Source: Stercorarius parasiticus
Lineage: Eukaryota > Chordata > Aves > Charadriiformes > Stercorariidae
Reading direction: 5' to 3'
Assembly: GCA_013396915.1 (NCBI GenBank)
Contig: VWZL01000808.1
Coordinates: forward strand, 124,001-188,000
Length of the DNA stretch: 64,000 nt
The position numbers and the translations under genes are program-made. How positions within the stretch are numbered: position 1 is the first letter of the stretch; the number at the start of each line of letters is the position of its first letter. Of the stretch, positions 35,650 to 49,383 are shown piece after piece. Under the pieces are notes generated by a model that saw nothing but the letters and a program-made list of their open reading frames with translations, did no database searches and had not been told where the DNA came from.

Positions 35650-38600
35650 AGATACTTAACAGCGACCTTGCTTCTTTATTCACTGTGAACTAATCTATTC
35701 TTCTAATGGTTCATTTCTGCCTGTTGGTGACTTGTTAGCCATCATTCCTGCTTAATTATTTCTAGCTAAAAACAAACAAAGTGTTGAGGTGGCATTAAGC
35801 AAATTCATCTAACAAAGTTTCCATGAAATTAAATGTATTTATCCCTTTGTCTGCTAACTGAACCATCAGTGATGCTTTCTCCATATACTGCATAAGACTT
35901 TAGCTATTATTCTAAGCAAATGAATTCAGGACAAAAATAGAAACAGCCATTAAAAGATAATGCTGCTGGATAATTCTTGCTTCCAGTTCTGTCTGCATAT
36001 ATATGCTTAAGATCTTCATGATACTCCAATCAAGCTGAATTAAAATGCTTTCCGAGTATAATTTTGTGCTATATAAGCCTTACGTAAAATTGGGAAGGGA
36101 GGAAAAAACCCCACAACCTTATGCACTAAAATAGTGCTGGTACTGCTTTTTGGGAACCAGGCAGACCATTTGTACTCTCACATTCCTTGTTTTTACAAAT
36201 GAAAGAAAACGTAATCAGGATTCAGTACATTTATCTGGAACCTACAAAGCAGAACTTACAAGAAATAATAAGGCATCAAGCTGGCCTCACATAAGTCTCT
36301 CATGCCCCAAACACAGCAGCACTGCATGTAGTTCAAGGTGTCAAAGCAGCAGAAAGTGACCCTTCTTCTGCACAATAGCTGCCTAATAGCACTGTTTTGA
36401 CAACAGCACCTAAGGAATTATAATTAACCACGACCTCCAGGAAGATTTTTTTTTTTATATGTCTCCCACTTAACCTCAATCTGATTATGAGGAGATGCAG
36501 TGGTTTTGCAAACCTTAGTGATCTGAACCACTGCTCTGTACAAACAGGTTTATCATTTCCCAGCTAAGGGAGCCTAGTACACAGTTACTCTGAGGCTCCT
36601 TTTCATTCCTCTGTTGGCATAGTGAGGTTACTGAGACTCTGTGAGAGTATCCACCACGTCAGTTTTCACATTGCTCCACAAAGTCCCATGCCAGTTCAAA
36701 GGGAGCGAGCTCCTAAAAAGCCATGTGTGGTTCACGCCAGGAAGGGTTTTGCGTGCAGCGTTCCTGAAAGCGATCACACAATGGCTGTAGAGGAAGAGAC
36801 ATAACCTGCCCTGACAGGCAGGATTGTCCTGAACTGCAAAAGCAGTCAAGAATGTCAGGAATCTGCACAAAACAACTTGAAGCCACAGTATGAAAGAAGG
36901 AATCACAAGAGGCTTATTATTCACAATTACAGAAGAACTGAGACCCAGCAGAGCTTCCCCCTGAGCCTCATGACCGCAGCAGACCACTTGCACCCGCTCT
37001 CTGTGGGGGAAATTTGCTTCTTCCGTCATGGCTATATGAAGAAAGGAGGCAGAGCAGCTGGTAAGGCAGTAAACCAGGGCTTTGAGCGAACATGAACACT
37101 TGATCCTCTCTTCTTCTAATTAGCTCTAACACGAGAGTAACACAACATACTGACTTCTTCCAATCCTCTTTGTACCGTATCTAAAGTGGTTATGGCTGCC
37201 ATTCTGTCTCAGGATTTTCCGGTTCTCTATTTTAAATGTCACAGCTGAGTGAAGAGCCAGTGTCAGGAAAATGAACATGCAGTCACCTGTAGAAGAGTTA
37301 GCACTGACAGGTACTCTCTGCCTGTTCATCAAAACCATTCCTCATCTTACAATTTAGCCCTCAGGGATAACATGACCTAGAAAACTGTCAGTTTCATAGC
37401 AAAATATTTTTGAATAAAATGCTCTGCCCAGATTCAATAAACTCCATCAATCCACGATGTAATGGTGACAGAGTTGGTAGGTGGTGAGCAACATCCTATT
37501 TGTTGAGGACTTTGTTAAGCACAGACTGTTACCTACGACTTAACTGGTTGCTCATAAGGTAGCTTCAAGTTTGCTTGCCTTCTTCAAAATCTGTATTTAT
37601 ACTTGGCAATCCATATGGAGAGTCAGGAAATTATGGGGAAGGAAATGACTCATCAGAAATGGTGTCAGATGAACAGTGGCAGGTTAAATGGTAACCACAC
37701 TCATTTCTGTTTGTTAAGCAAGACAACAGGCATCATAAGGAACTAGAGCCAAAGGGCTGAGGGCTATGTCAAAACCAAGTTGATGGCCACACGAAATGTG
37801 CGTGAAATACACAGCTGGCTTCAAGTCAGTCTGTCCTTTCCTCTCTTCCTGTTTCTCCTGATTTCTCTGGTCCAGGCAGGGAGGCACACATAAGCTATCT
37901 AGATTTTGGAGAACAATAATTGAAGTGCAATGCCAATGCTCTAGTTCGACTAGACAGCTAGATGCGGGTCAGCAGGCTGAGAAAAGACATTCAGAGCACT
38001 CTCCCCCTTACCAACTTTCTCCTCTCATGTTTGCTGGTTTATCTGTGCATATACAGCTTAGTTATGGCCTCCAAATCATTCTCACTAATTCTACTTTTAA
38101 GAACAATACAGGCTAGAGCAGAACTTTAGAAAAATGCCTAGAAAAGGATGGCAGAGAGCTGGGCTTTTCACTCCTTGCACAGTGTTGCTGTGTGGCTGAG
38201 CATTCTCCACCCCTATGGAGAAACCTCAAACAGTTACAGTGTCCACTTGTGCTGGCCACTGTCACATTTGGTTGCTGCTTCTCTGCATATAGAGGCAGTT
38301 GCAAGCAGAATCCCATCCCATAACAACGAAGAGATGCCCACTTCATCACCACAGAGCTGACCATCTGTGCTTCAGTCAGCCATCAGGGCTCTTCTCCTTG
38401 ACATGGTTTCTCTATTTGCTCTATGCAATAACAGTACGCTAGCTTCTAAGGAAACGTGTTTAATTGAGCAGGATTTTTAAGTCTCACTTGCTATCGGATA
38501 CACAAAACAAATCACTAAAAGGCAGGAAAAAGGGTTAGGGAAATAGGGTTTCACCTTTCCATGATGAATCTTAGGGTAGATTTAGGATGTTTTGTGGAAC

Positions 38601-41600
38601 AGCAGTGTTTAAACCAGCTGAAGGCCTAGTCCAATTTTTGTGACTGTTTCTTGCCCTCAATGTAACTCCCCAGAGCTACACTGGGCTGGCAGCGTCTGAG
38701 GGTGTCTCTCACATTTGTTGTTGGGGACAGGAGGGCATGTCCCTATGACCACACTGATGATAATGTCACCTGTGATAACAGCATGATTAAGCAGGTGCAG
38801 AGAGCAGGATAGTTCCCTGGCAAGCTGACTCCTCTTTCCTCGTGAAAGCAAAGCACTTGCTTCAGCCATTATCTTCAACAAGGAAATTTATCATTTGCTT
38901 CTCACATGGTTTTCAATTTTCTTGACATTTAAAAACAAAGGTACCTTTGGCCTTACTAACTCTCTCCCCCCACCGTTAGTACCCAACACACAGCTCTGCT
39001 GACTGGGCATATGACCTTCTGCTCCTCTGAAATTAAATGAAGGCTCAGAGGTTTTGTTACCAAGGCAACTCCTTTTGATATTTGTACAAAGTTACATGCT
39101 TTGGAGGGAACCTGCAAAGCTGCCAAATCCCACAGGAAGGACACCTGAGGCTTGCTCTTTTAGGCTTAGGTACAAAGGACCAGACCCAACACAGGTTGAA
39201 GCTCTAATGAAGTCCTGTAACAATCTGACTGTATAAATTTGTCTAAAACAAGAGGAGCTCAGACGTGTGAAAGCAGCAGCAGCTTGCATATTGCTAGAGA
39301 GGATGAGAAATTTTTGCTAAACACTATGCCTTCAAAGATACTTAGCAAAAAGGACAACACAAGCAATATTTCCCCAAGTCCAATGAAAGCACTACCTGCT
39401 GAAACACAGAATGGGAACAGAATAGCTTTACAAGAGAGCAATAAAATTGAAGTAAGCAAATCTCTCTTGGACATGGCTGTACCGGAGGGCCCAGTGGGAG
39501 AGGAGGTTTATTGGATACAATTCCAGAGGGTGACGGACATGTTAGCTAGAGCATCTTTCAATTTTCCAAGGAGAAAAACCAAAGTGAACATGAATAAATT
39601 ACACTGAAATGACTGAGTGCCAGAGTGCTCAGAATTTAACAAGGGAAAACTGACTACCAAAAAAAGAAAAAAGAATCCTACCTAAATAAAACTAAAGTTG
39701 AGTAATGCTGAAAACTCCAGGGCCTGGCAAAGAGAATGAGCCTTTCTGGCGAGGGTCTGAAAGCAGCTATATCAAATATCGCTGTAGGCAACAGAAGTCA
39801 TGAAAATGAGAAAAGGATGAGATTGCCATTTCTGGTGGTTTAGTCCTTACATGGACTCCATGGGCTAACCTAGTTCATGAAGCCAGCAGGATTTTTCTAT
39901 CACCATAAAAAGAGACCATTGTAGATTTGTTCTTTAATGCCCTGCTACTGTTATTCTTACAAGGGACCATATACCATCCAGTTTATAATTAATGCAACTA
40001 CAATTCACCAACATTTCCCATTATAAGATCCTATTTTCAGTTGCCTACAACTTTGTCAAACCACCAAAATTGCAAAAGCAGCTTTATTTTGGCATTTTGA
40101 AATTTACACTTCAAACTTAGAGCCTTAATATCTTTCTTTTTCTAAGATAAGGCTGGGCTTGAGTTTATCAGAGAAATGACTCTTAGAATATAAAAATCAG
40201 CAAACTGAAGATGCAAGGGGAAGGATAAGTTTCTAGTTAATTCAAGGTTTCATTCCCAATTCTACAGGAGGACTTACATGCAGTTCTATGTGGGGGAAAG
40301 AACCAGGCTTGCATGCATTCCCAAGGTAAAATGGGGCTATAATGATTCTGCTTTACCAGTCTTTGTCTGCCTGTATCTAAATTCAGTATTTTTGGCTTCT
40401 GCCTTTGTGAAGGTATGAATCCCTACAGCTAACAAGGGTGAAACAGGCAGTGGTTTAGGAAATTCCACATCAGCTGTAGATGTACTTCACAGTGAACACC
40501 GAGGTCCTGCTCAAGACAATGAAATTGTCCGTTCTGTGTTGAACGGCTTGTCCTCTCATGAAACAAAAACTTTGTGATTTATAGTCTTGACCATGCCACA
40601 ACCAGCAAGAAGGTCACATGAACTCGCTGAAATCTGTTGGTAGGAAGGTCACAAGCTACCAAAGCCAGTTTGAGGGCTAGGACTGATTGCTCTTTGTCAC
40701 TCATCAGAGATGTGCTATTTTATGTCTACCGCTATTAGGGGTTATAACAACAGAGACATAGCTCAGAACATGCACACCTTGCTGCTCTATTTTCTCAGCA
40801 ACAACATGCATTGTCCTACTTCTTGAAATAGAGAGTGGCATGACTTTCCAAAATAATCACGAGCATGACTGTTTCCAGTCACATATAGCTCTACTCCATG
40901 CTGCAAAGTACTTCACTCATACTGAGATCTGCCCATCACTCTTGAAATAAGTCATTTTAGGAAGACAATGCTCTGAATAAATTCTTGCTTAGCAAATACA
41001 ATCTTAATTGAAAAATATCAGTAAGAAAGTAGATAAGCATTGTAAATATCTGCATCTCTGTGAACTAACTGTATCAGGACCTCAATTCAGATAAATACGT
41101 AAATATATCTTTACAGAAAAGAATGTATTGTTGCTCCTTATTTCAAGGTTTCTGACAGAGCTGAGTCATCCTAAGTTACTGTGAAGTTTGTTGGTTGTTG
41201 TTGTTTTGTTTTTTGGTTTTTTTTTTAAATTAGTAGCATAATTGCTCTATTCCTATAGAGTCATTTGGGGTTTAGGTAGAAGAGATCTGAAATTATAAAG
41301 TAAATTGTGAAGCAAAATTAAACAGAATTGAGCCTATCCATCCTCTGCTGCTGCTAGCAACCTTCAGATATGCTTTCTTTTGGTTTTCATGTTGCTTCCT
41401 CCCCTTAAAGGAACAAAGCTAGCACCTCTTGCCACTGAGGGAAAATATTCAGTAAATGCCGTAGCCTCCAGCCTAACTAAAACCTGATATAAGTTCACCC
41501 TGGCAGGACACAAAGACCATGATCACTGCTCCTGGTGGACTGTTAATTGGGTTCTCTGTCTTATTATACTCTATTACAGAAGCAACTCTAATCAAATGGC

Positions 41601-42549
41601 TGTGTACAAAGAATACATCAATGACCCACTGTATGCAATTTTTCTTAAGACATGCTCTTGGTTTTTCACCATCAGCCACCATACCATTCCCTAGAGATAA
41701 ATACAAAGAATCTGTACCATCTATCAGACAGCACCCGAAGGAGAGACCTGACTTACTCCCCCCGCCTTTTTTTTTTTTTTTAAATATATTTATACCGGAG
41801 CAGATATTTCTGAGGAAGGAAAGCAAAACTGGCAGAGGAAAAGATGATGCAAAATTAAACAGTGATGCTTGCATAACGGATGCCGTGACTTGTTAGAAAT
41901 GTTTAATTGCTTTTTACCATTTGGTGTAAGTATTTTCAATACATAACTACCACCTAAAGATTTCCCTCGAGAACTCTACAACAGAGCACAGGATCCCTCT
42001 GCTGCCATAACAGAGTACTCTTTTTTACAAGAGCAGGCATTATTTACAATGTCAAAGTTAATTAGCAAAAAAAAATATAAATATTTAAAGCATGGATGCA
42101 GGCCGTAGGTTTAGATATCACCAGTTGGTGGTATTATTGAAAGACCACCAGTTTTGAGCCCTTTATAGCCATATGCGAAACTTCAGCACTAGGAAAGCGT
42201 CACATTCAGCCCAAGCATGAAATGTTTTTTGAGAGGTTTGAGAGGCTTACATTTCCTGTGCTTGGACTCAAAATTACTTGGCACACTGAAAACAAACAAA
42301 CAAGATCTTTTTCTCCCCTATGCAACGCTTAGTTTAATTCCAGAGCTCTCCACAACATCCTGTTGTGGAAGCCAAATTATAAATAGGTTGAAGAAGAAAT
42401 TAGACTCATTCATCATTGGTGTATATTAATCAGGATGGCCCAGCCACAGTTGCCCAGTCTGGAAAACAGTACTCAGCAGATTACCAAGAGCTAAAGAAAA
42501 ATACATGTCGAAAGATATTTTAGGCACACATTATCTCACATACTCTTTG

Positions 42550-42650
42550 TCTGAGTCTTTCCCCAAGTAGCTACTCGTTGAGACTATTTACTAGACCGGA
42601 TGAACTTTTGGACTGGTCTGGAAGAGCAAACATAGTTCTTCTTTTACGTA
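42550..42650 (+). mobile_element. Ancient CR1-like LINE 3' end fragment
   Basis: 'TTTACTAGACCGGATGAACT' then 'TTTGGACTGGTCTGGAAGAG' and 'CATAGTTCTTCTTT' follow the terminal segment of old amniote CR1 subfamilies (tactggactagatgaacctttggtctgacccagtatggc, then attcttatgtt). Upstream similarity fades quickly. Confidence 0.5.
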
Positions 42651-43297
42651 AGAGGCATTAAGAACTCTAAAATAACTCCAGTTTTGTTTGTTTTCCAAAG
42701 TTTGAGCAGAGAAAGTGATCTGGAATTCACTAAGATTTTACTAACTTTTGTCATGTTTGCACTGAAAATATCTAGATATTTTACAGTGGAATCACAACAA
42801 ACAGAAGACCATAGTCATTTAAGTTATCCCATTCTTCGTAATAGTGTTTTCTCATCTAATGAAAAACAATATCGAACATGAAGACAGATGGGGCACATAG
42901 AAAAATATCTGTATCATAAATTCATATGCAGTGCAGAAACACTGCACAGTTTGCACTGAAGCAGCAAAGCCAAAACTTTCACCAGGAAATGGGTGAGCTT
43001 CTTTCCATTTACTTTCCAGTACAGTTACACACATTTTTCAGAAGTCCTTTGAGATTTGCCTTTTGCCAGCTATCTTAATTGCAGTTAAGGAACTACAGTT
43101 GCAGGAACAGTCTTTCCTTATGATGTTATATTTCTTGGGCTGCACTTCTGAAAAGTGTCATTGAATCGCAAAGGGGGAAAAACTCATTCAAACTGCTTTT
43201 GAGTTAGACTGTACCTCACCCATCTCCAGCAACCAACATGAGAGACCATGGGTTTAATATGCCTTATAACTGCTTCAAGCAAAAAGTTGACAGAAAG

Positions 43298-43390
43298 TGT
43301 GAATCCAGATCCTCACATCAGTAGAGACATCTCCATTGACATGCAACCATTTCCATCAGCTCAGGATCTGACCCATAGACTTGAATGGAA
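43298..43390. repeat. Palindromic MITE-like amniote repeat fragment
   Basis: GAATCCAGATCCTCA at 43301-43315 is matched, inverted with a few mismatches, by TCAGGATCTGACCC at 43361-43374, with CTCCATTGACATG at the centre (43331-43343). This fits an old amniote repeat whose halves are complementary around 'ctccattgacttcaatggag'. The internal self-complementarity is visible in the sequence; the family assignment is from memory. Confidence 0.5.
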
Positions 43391-46300
43391 GCTTGACTTG
43401 GATCCCTGTCCTTGGAAACGGCAGAAACAGGCACCTCCAGAAGCACACATCAACAGATCTGCAGCTGTTAAGAGCCACCTCACATTATGAAATACAGTCC
43501 CATGCCCTTGCTTTTCACCTAGTTAGACAGACTATGCAAAGTTTTGAACTTTTTTTGAAGGTATGAAAAGTCCTGTCCACTCCCCACTCACCTACAGACA
43601 GTGCCCCATGGGGTGAGGAACCAATCCCCACAGCAAGCTTATATGGCAAATACTTTTCTTTATGCCCCAAAAACAAAGCCATAAAGAGTGCCAACAATCC
43701 ATTTTTAAGTAACCGCGTTTGACTTCTTCAGCAGTTGATTTGACTTTTTAAACGAAATTCAGATTCCTCAAGAGAAGTATTTTTCTTTTTTCAAAGCTTA
43801 CTTTTTGCTAGGAAAAGTACAGTAACAAAAGAATGGGTTGTTTCATCTGCAGCTGTGCACGTAGCACAGACCTTCTCCTCTGCAGTCAGATAGGCTTCTT
43901 CTGATCCAGCAAACAAGCAAATAAGAAACAGCCATAAGGGAACAGCAGGAAAAGCACAGACTATAAAAAAGTCAAATATGAAGAAAAGGCAAATAGTGTA
44001 AAAAGCCCTACAAGCCCTACAAGTAATACAACTAATGACACTCAAGGCAAATATTAGCTGGGTTTAGTGTAAGCTGGATGAGTAAGGTAAATATTCAGAA
44101 GAATAGAGGGTGAGGAATGGTTTTGAAACCCAAGATACTTGAACAACCTAGCAACTGGGAAGATAAAGAGAGACAAAGATAAGAATCAGACAAAACCACT
44201 AAAATTTAGTGACAGGTGAAGTAAATGTTGAGAAAAATAGGTGTGGTTTTAGAGATAAGGATTAGAAACTAAGGAGGTCAAATAATAATGGAGGAACTGA
44301 CTCTAAAGACTCAAAAATATAATACCATCCTGCCTGGTTTTGTTTTGTTTTCTAAACTGTCCTTCCTTGCCATGAAATAAAATATTTGCACAGGTTTGGT
44401 AGACTATACAGTATTCTGTAAACAACCTACTGATAGCTACAGTATAAGGAAATTCTAAGAAAATGTCAGGATAAGGAATCAATTGTGCCACTTGAAATGC
44501 CTCCTGGGGAAGTACAGGCATCCAAGTACCGAGGCTGATTTCATATTCCAATTTCTTTTTCAGAGTACCAAAGCCGAAAAATCACACTGTCCCCTGCTTA
44601 GATCACGTAGCTGGCTCAGAACAAGATGAATTTCCTACTGATACTATGCTTGAGGAAATTGCTCATTGCATGTTCCCTCAGGCTGGATGCCAAAAGGAAA
44701 TTAAAGATACATTGGCCAACTCAGCTGTTGTGCAGTAACAGCATCTGCAAAATACAGCTCATGATCTTTGCCATGTCAGGGCAACCTCTCTGCAAATGAA
44801 AGTTAATAAGATTTGGATTGAAAGGCATGGTGATAAAGAGTTTCTAATGTCTGGGACAGATTCTCAGCTGCTGGGCCGGCTGCAAGAGCCAGGATAGAGT
44901 ACTTGCTGAGGACCAGGACCCACAAAATCATCAGATCTGTTACCCTCCTTCCTAGCAACTGATTTGTACCAGGGAAGGCAAACGCTCCAGCTCACTGAGA
45001 AGCAAGATTTTGTCAGCATTCGGAACAATGCTCATGTTTTCTAACTGGTAACAAGTCAGTTTTCTGACTGCTAATTTCATTTGGGCAGGGGGATAAAGGT
45101 GTCTGAAAAGAAAGTAGTGGAGTTTTTTCTTTTTTCTTCTATAAATGTAATCCTTCTTTAAAAAAAATCTCTCTGAGATATATATGACTGGACAATCTGT
45201 ACACACTCTAAACAAAAATATCACCTTAAACCAGCCAGCTGTTCAGAGAGCAGCACAGCAACAAACCACCATATTATGCAGCCACTTCGAATAAGGACAC
45301 CTGGCCCCAACTGCTCCAGGACATCACCTCACTGCACTCCTCTGAGGCAAAGCTTTCTCAGTCACAGGAATTCAGTGAGATACTCACCCATTGAGATACT
45401 GAACCCTGTCCCAATCCTGAACAACACTCAGAGATCAGAGTAATCCTATTCACTCATTCACATCTCACATACTCTCAGTGATAAAGAGACAGAGCACAAC
45501 ATCCAGGACTGAGCCTATTTTCTGTTGTCTACTGTCTAGGTCACTCTATCCTTCCCATCATTGCACCACTGCGAGCCACACGCTTTAGCCTGTTGCTTCT
45601 CAATACTGCTCAACAGCAGAGCTCCTTTGGCAAAAAGGGAAAGAGTCCCAAACATGTATTTGGGTTGCCTTGGACTCAGCTAGACTTACCCTTTTTTGAA
45701 TGTTGCAGTCATTTGAACTTCCTCTTTATATTTTTATTTGGGCAGTGTCCATGAACAAGTATGATTTTCAACGTTAGCCCTCATATGATTGCAGCAGGTC
45801 TGAAAGATACTTTCAAGGCTCTATCCACTACAACACAGAAGTCAAACAGCTAGTTACTCAATGGAAGCTTTGGAAACTAAGCAGGAGTTAGACATTTAAA
45901 TATTGTTATGTATATAATGATTCTCTCATCTGGAGACTCACAGAATGTCCCCCACAGCAAAATATATAAAAACATGAAGAGGAGATGGGTTTTTATAGCT
46001 TACTTTTTCCTGGTTTAGCTACAATACTAAACACGTTGCAATGCATTGTCATATAGTGACACTGACGTGATCGACACGCCACTTGCAGGGAACACACCTC
46101 TTAATTGACAGCAGGGTGGGGAAGCACAAGCTCTTCCTTTTACATAAAAAGAAAGAGAAGAGCATCCCTTTCCAACTTGCAGAAATAGGCTGGAATTTCT
46201 GGCTAAGAAAAATTTTTTGCCTCATCCAACAGGAAAGATCATTCACAGCATAAATTAAGACTGCTGCAAGCATTGTCAGGGCTTGCTAACAATAACCTCA

Positions 46301-46680
46301 GTGAGAATGAGAATGGGTCTCAGATGCAGAGGAAGATGCATAAATATTCTCCATGGTTACAGATTTCAAACATAGCCATCTGAAGAGCGAGCGCCTTCAT
46401 GTCCCATTTAGTTCAATAGGAACAGAAGCATCTTCAAGAGCAAGTCAGAGATCCTGTTAAAACCACAGCCAAAAATCCCGATTATGCTATCTGTAACAGA
46501 ACACACTTCCCAGAAAACACGGCATGTTAGTAATGACATCAATAAGATATAAATGGGACATAAAGAAGGTACATATTCAGCATGGGTGAAGGCTTGGCTG
46601 ATCTAATATGGCCAGGGTCAGAAACTATGCTTCAAGAAAGGCATAGATGAATCACAAAAAGATCAGAAATCTAGAAGACA

Positions 46681-46770
46681 TGACCTATGAGAGAAGATGA
46701 AATGAATGTTCAGGCTAAAGAGGAGTCATCTGAACAAGGACAAGATGTAAAAGCATTTAAGAATACAAAA
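46681..46770 (+). mobile_element. Ancient CR1 fragment, left part of a split copy
   Basis: 'GACCTATGAGAGAAGATGAA' followed by 'TGTTCAGGCTAAAGAGGAG' and 'AAAGCATTTAAGAATAC' follows the old CR1 3' region (gacctatgaggaaagactgaa, gttcagcctggagaagag, gtctttaagtacc). The copy continues at 47037-47300. Confidence 0.5.
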
Positions 46771-46949
46771 AAAACCCGTTGCGAGGAGAAAAATAATCAA
46801 ATTGAGAGCTTGGAAGAGCAATCCACTGCAAGTTACTAAGTAGAGAAGCCACAACAGGCTCAGAAAATCCTGTGAGGCAAAACAGATCTGGCGATGCTTT
46901 TGTAAGCTGACAGTATCACCTATATGCTTATCCTTGTTCGTACCCCTCC

Positions 46950-47020
46950 TCAGGCACCTTGCTTTGACTGCTGTTGGAGGCAAACAGCAGTGTTAGACAG
47001 ACCTTTGCTCTGGACCACAA
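46950..47020 (+). mobile_element. CR1 3'-end fragment of a second subfamily lying between two CR1 halves
   Basis: 'GACTGCTGTTGGAGGCAAAC' then 'GTGTTAGACAGACCTTTGCTC' and 'TGGACCA' match the terminal CR1 segment 'ctgctgttggagacaggatactgggctagatggacctttggtctgacccagtatggc'. Its left limit is unclear and could reach about 46790. Confidence 0.45.
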
Positions 47021-47036
47021 AAGCAGATCTTGTAAT

Positions 47037-47300
47037 CCTATGTGTTCTCCATGCCCAGGGTAAGCAGAAGACAGAACAATCAGGCTTAAGTCTACACAAA
47101 GGAAAACTCAGGTTAGTTATGAAGAAAGGGAGAACCAAAAGTCTCCCTGCCAATAAGGGCAGTGATTCTTCTCAGTGACTGCTCAGAGAAAAGGCAGGAC
47201 CTCCATCACAGAAGTTTTCAGAAAGAAACTCTTGTCAGGGGTAACACAAATCCCGCCTTTGGAGAGAAGAATGGACTGGATGATCATCAGGCCTTATCTT
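47037..47300 (+). mobile_element. Ancient CR1 fragment, right part of a split copy
   Basis: In family order: 'TTCTCCATGCCCAGGG', 'ATCAGGCTTAAGTCTACACA', 'AACTCAGGTTAGTTATGAAG', 'GTTTTCAGAAAGAAACTCTT' then 'GTCAGGGGTAACACAAATCC', and 'ATGGACTGGATGATCATCAG'. These parallel 'ttctccatgtccacagagg', 'agcaatgggcttaagttgca', 'ttcaggttagatattagg', 'gatttttaagagaagactgg...tgtcaggg' and 'ggactagatgacct'. Confidence 0.55.
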
Positions 47301-49341
47301 ATGGTAGGAGGATTTAATATTGAAAGGTTGTTAGCCCACCACCCTCGCTACATAAAAGGTCTCCAGACTAGTTTCAGAGACTTGAGCTAGCTAGAAAACA
47401 TATGTTTGGAGCACAACTATCACACTGCAATATTACCTCCTTAGGTGGATTACTAATTTAAAAAAGGTGAGGAAGACAACCTATCTACCTCAGCCTGCAG
47501 CTGGGACAGTTATGGGCACTAAGGAAAGTACATCTGCCAACAGGCACCACGAACCCTCTTTGCATGCTGAAAATATCTTGCAAACTGGTTGCTAGGTGCT
47601 CTGCTCCTTGACATTTACATGCTTGAGCAAAACCACATCTGCTGTTTAGCAAAACGTCATAATAAATGTCATTTTTAAACATTGTCTGCCGCAGTTCTGA
47701 TTAGCTTGTAAGCAAAACATGAGCATCATTTCAGTTCTTAGAGGGAAGTCCTGTTATGTGACAGCCAAATACAGGCTGTCTCAAAATGCCGGGGGCTGGT
47801 GCAGCCACTTGTAGAAAGCAAGTTAAAAAGAAAAGTTATATTTTACTGACAGTCTCAATTTAAAACATTAAGCAAAGTAAGTGGTTTTGTAGGTATATTC
47901 TTATTAATTCATCCCCTCTCAACAATGCAAGGTAGAAAGAATGTGAGAGGGTTCATGCGATCCATTACATAACCTAAAAAGAAAGAAGAGTATATCTTTT
48001 ACTAGACATCAGCCTGGACCTCAAAAAAAAAAAAAGAAATCTGTATTTAATTTCTAGTTCTGGCCAACACATAGAACAATGCTGAATAAGTAGCTTATTC
48101 TCCTTTTGTTAATTTTTCCGGTGTCAGAGGAGAAAGCACTAAAGTGCTACTTTAGTCTAGTTTAGTTGTTGCAGGGGCTGTCTCTCACCTTTGGTAAATG
48201 TTCTGGGGGACCAGTGCGTCAGTACAGAAGCAAACAGGTAAACAAACAAACAAGGTGGCTTTCAAAGATGGAGTCCTATGGTTTTGCTGGACCAATAAAA
48301 CTCATGATTGCTGCAAAATGGTTTCCTCTTGACATCAGCTTTGAATGGTTAAAGACGTGATTTGCTGAGCATATGGGGGATTTGCTGCTACTGTGGTTGG
48401 GTGTAGCAGGGGCAGTGCGAGAAGAGATTCAGTGCAGCACCGCTCCAGGGAGGAGCTGGACTGAGAACAGGTAGTCAGCATCCCACCAACTCCTGCCGAG
48501 CTGCAAGAAGCTTTGAGAAGGGCAAATGGAAAAGCAGGTCCTTATTTCATCCCTGCTGTTATTATACAAATAAATCAATAGAGAGCAGAGGCTTTCAACC
48601 TCTAAACCCAAGCCAAAGTGACAGTGACCGAAAGCCCTTTCTGGGCTGGCTGTTTAGTGACAAGGCACAAAGGAAAGAGTTTGAGCAACGTGACACTGGC
48701 TCCCAGGGGGTGTACGCCAGCATCGCAAGACTGACAGCCTGCGAATGACAGCAAAGGAATGAGTGTCGATTATACAATGTCACAGGAGTTCTGGGTACCT
48801 CACACACCCACAGCTACTACGCAAATAGCATGCTTTGGCCAGGCTTGAAACCTTCACCCATTACTTGAGATAGAGAATAAGAGAGAGGAAAAGGTCTTAG
48901 CTGATCTGTCTTCTGGGACAAGGTGACACCAGTCAGTCCATTGCAGACTGATGCGACAAACTCCCAAAAGCTGTTAAATAATGCATTCCTTGCTGGTTTG
49001 GCCTGACTTCAATAACCAAAAGTCTTCTGCACCACTGGGTGCATCAAACTACCCATTAGCTGATCAGATCTGAATTTAGCAACAGTGAAGAAACTCAGCA
49101 CAAGGGCCAAATTTGTCATGGTACGTGAGTTCAGGAAGCTGGAGAATCCCACTACATACTGAAAAGCATGAATCTACATCTAGCTGCAACATTGTGTGGA
49201 GTATAAGGCTAGAAAACTTAAAAGGGAAAAAATGGTCTTGAGTAGGAACTTGGGTTAAAAGGGAAGAAAGGGAAAAAAAGTATTTATGTAAGCTAGGGAT
49301 TCTAGAAGCCAGAGATGATTACAGTTAACATAAAGCTGATC

Positions 49342-49383
49342 TAAAAGTTACTTGCCATATAAAGCCATATAAAAGTTACTTGC
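49342..49383 (+). repeat. 14-bp direct repeat, 28-bp unit
   Basis: TAAAAGTTACTTGC starts at 49342 and again at 49370. Between the copies lies CATATAAAGCCATA, itself internally repetitive. Confidence 0.85.

Larger units (their letters stand above)
32011..42549. other. Intergenic stretch without recognised genes
   Basis: Contains a MIR-like element (32814-32965), an AT-rich stretch with the look of conserved noncoding DNA (34160-34470), a POU-octamer palindrome (34561-34578), an inverted repeat at 35620-35649, a GT-rich tract near 41195-41235 and poly(T) near 41769. The longest open frame is at 39239-39607 (plus); it starts at TTG, lacks homology and is probably chance. Confidence 0.5.

Noticed and set aside
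41473..41896. Overlapping open frames on both strands (133 and 125 codons).
   Set aside because: Both cross a poly(T)/poly(A) run and resemble no known protein.
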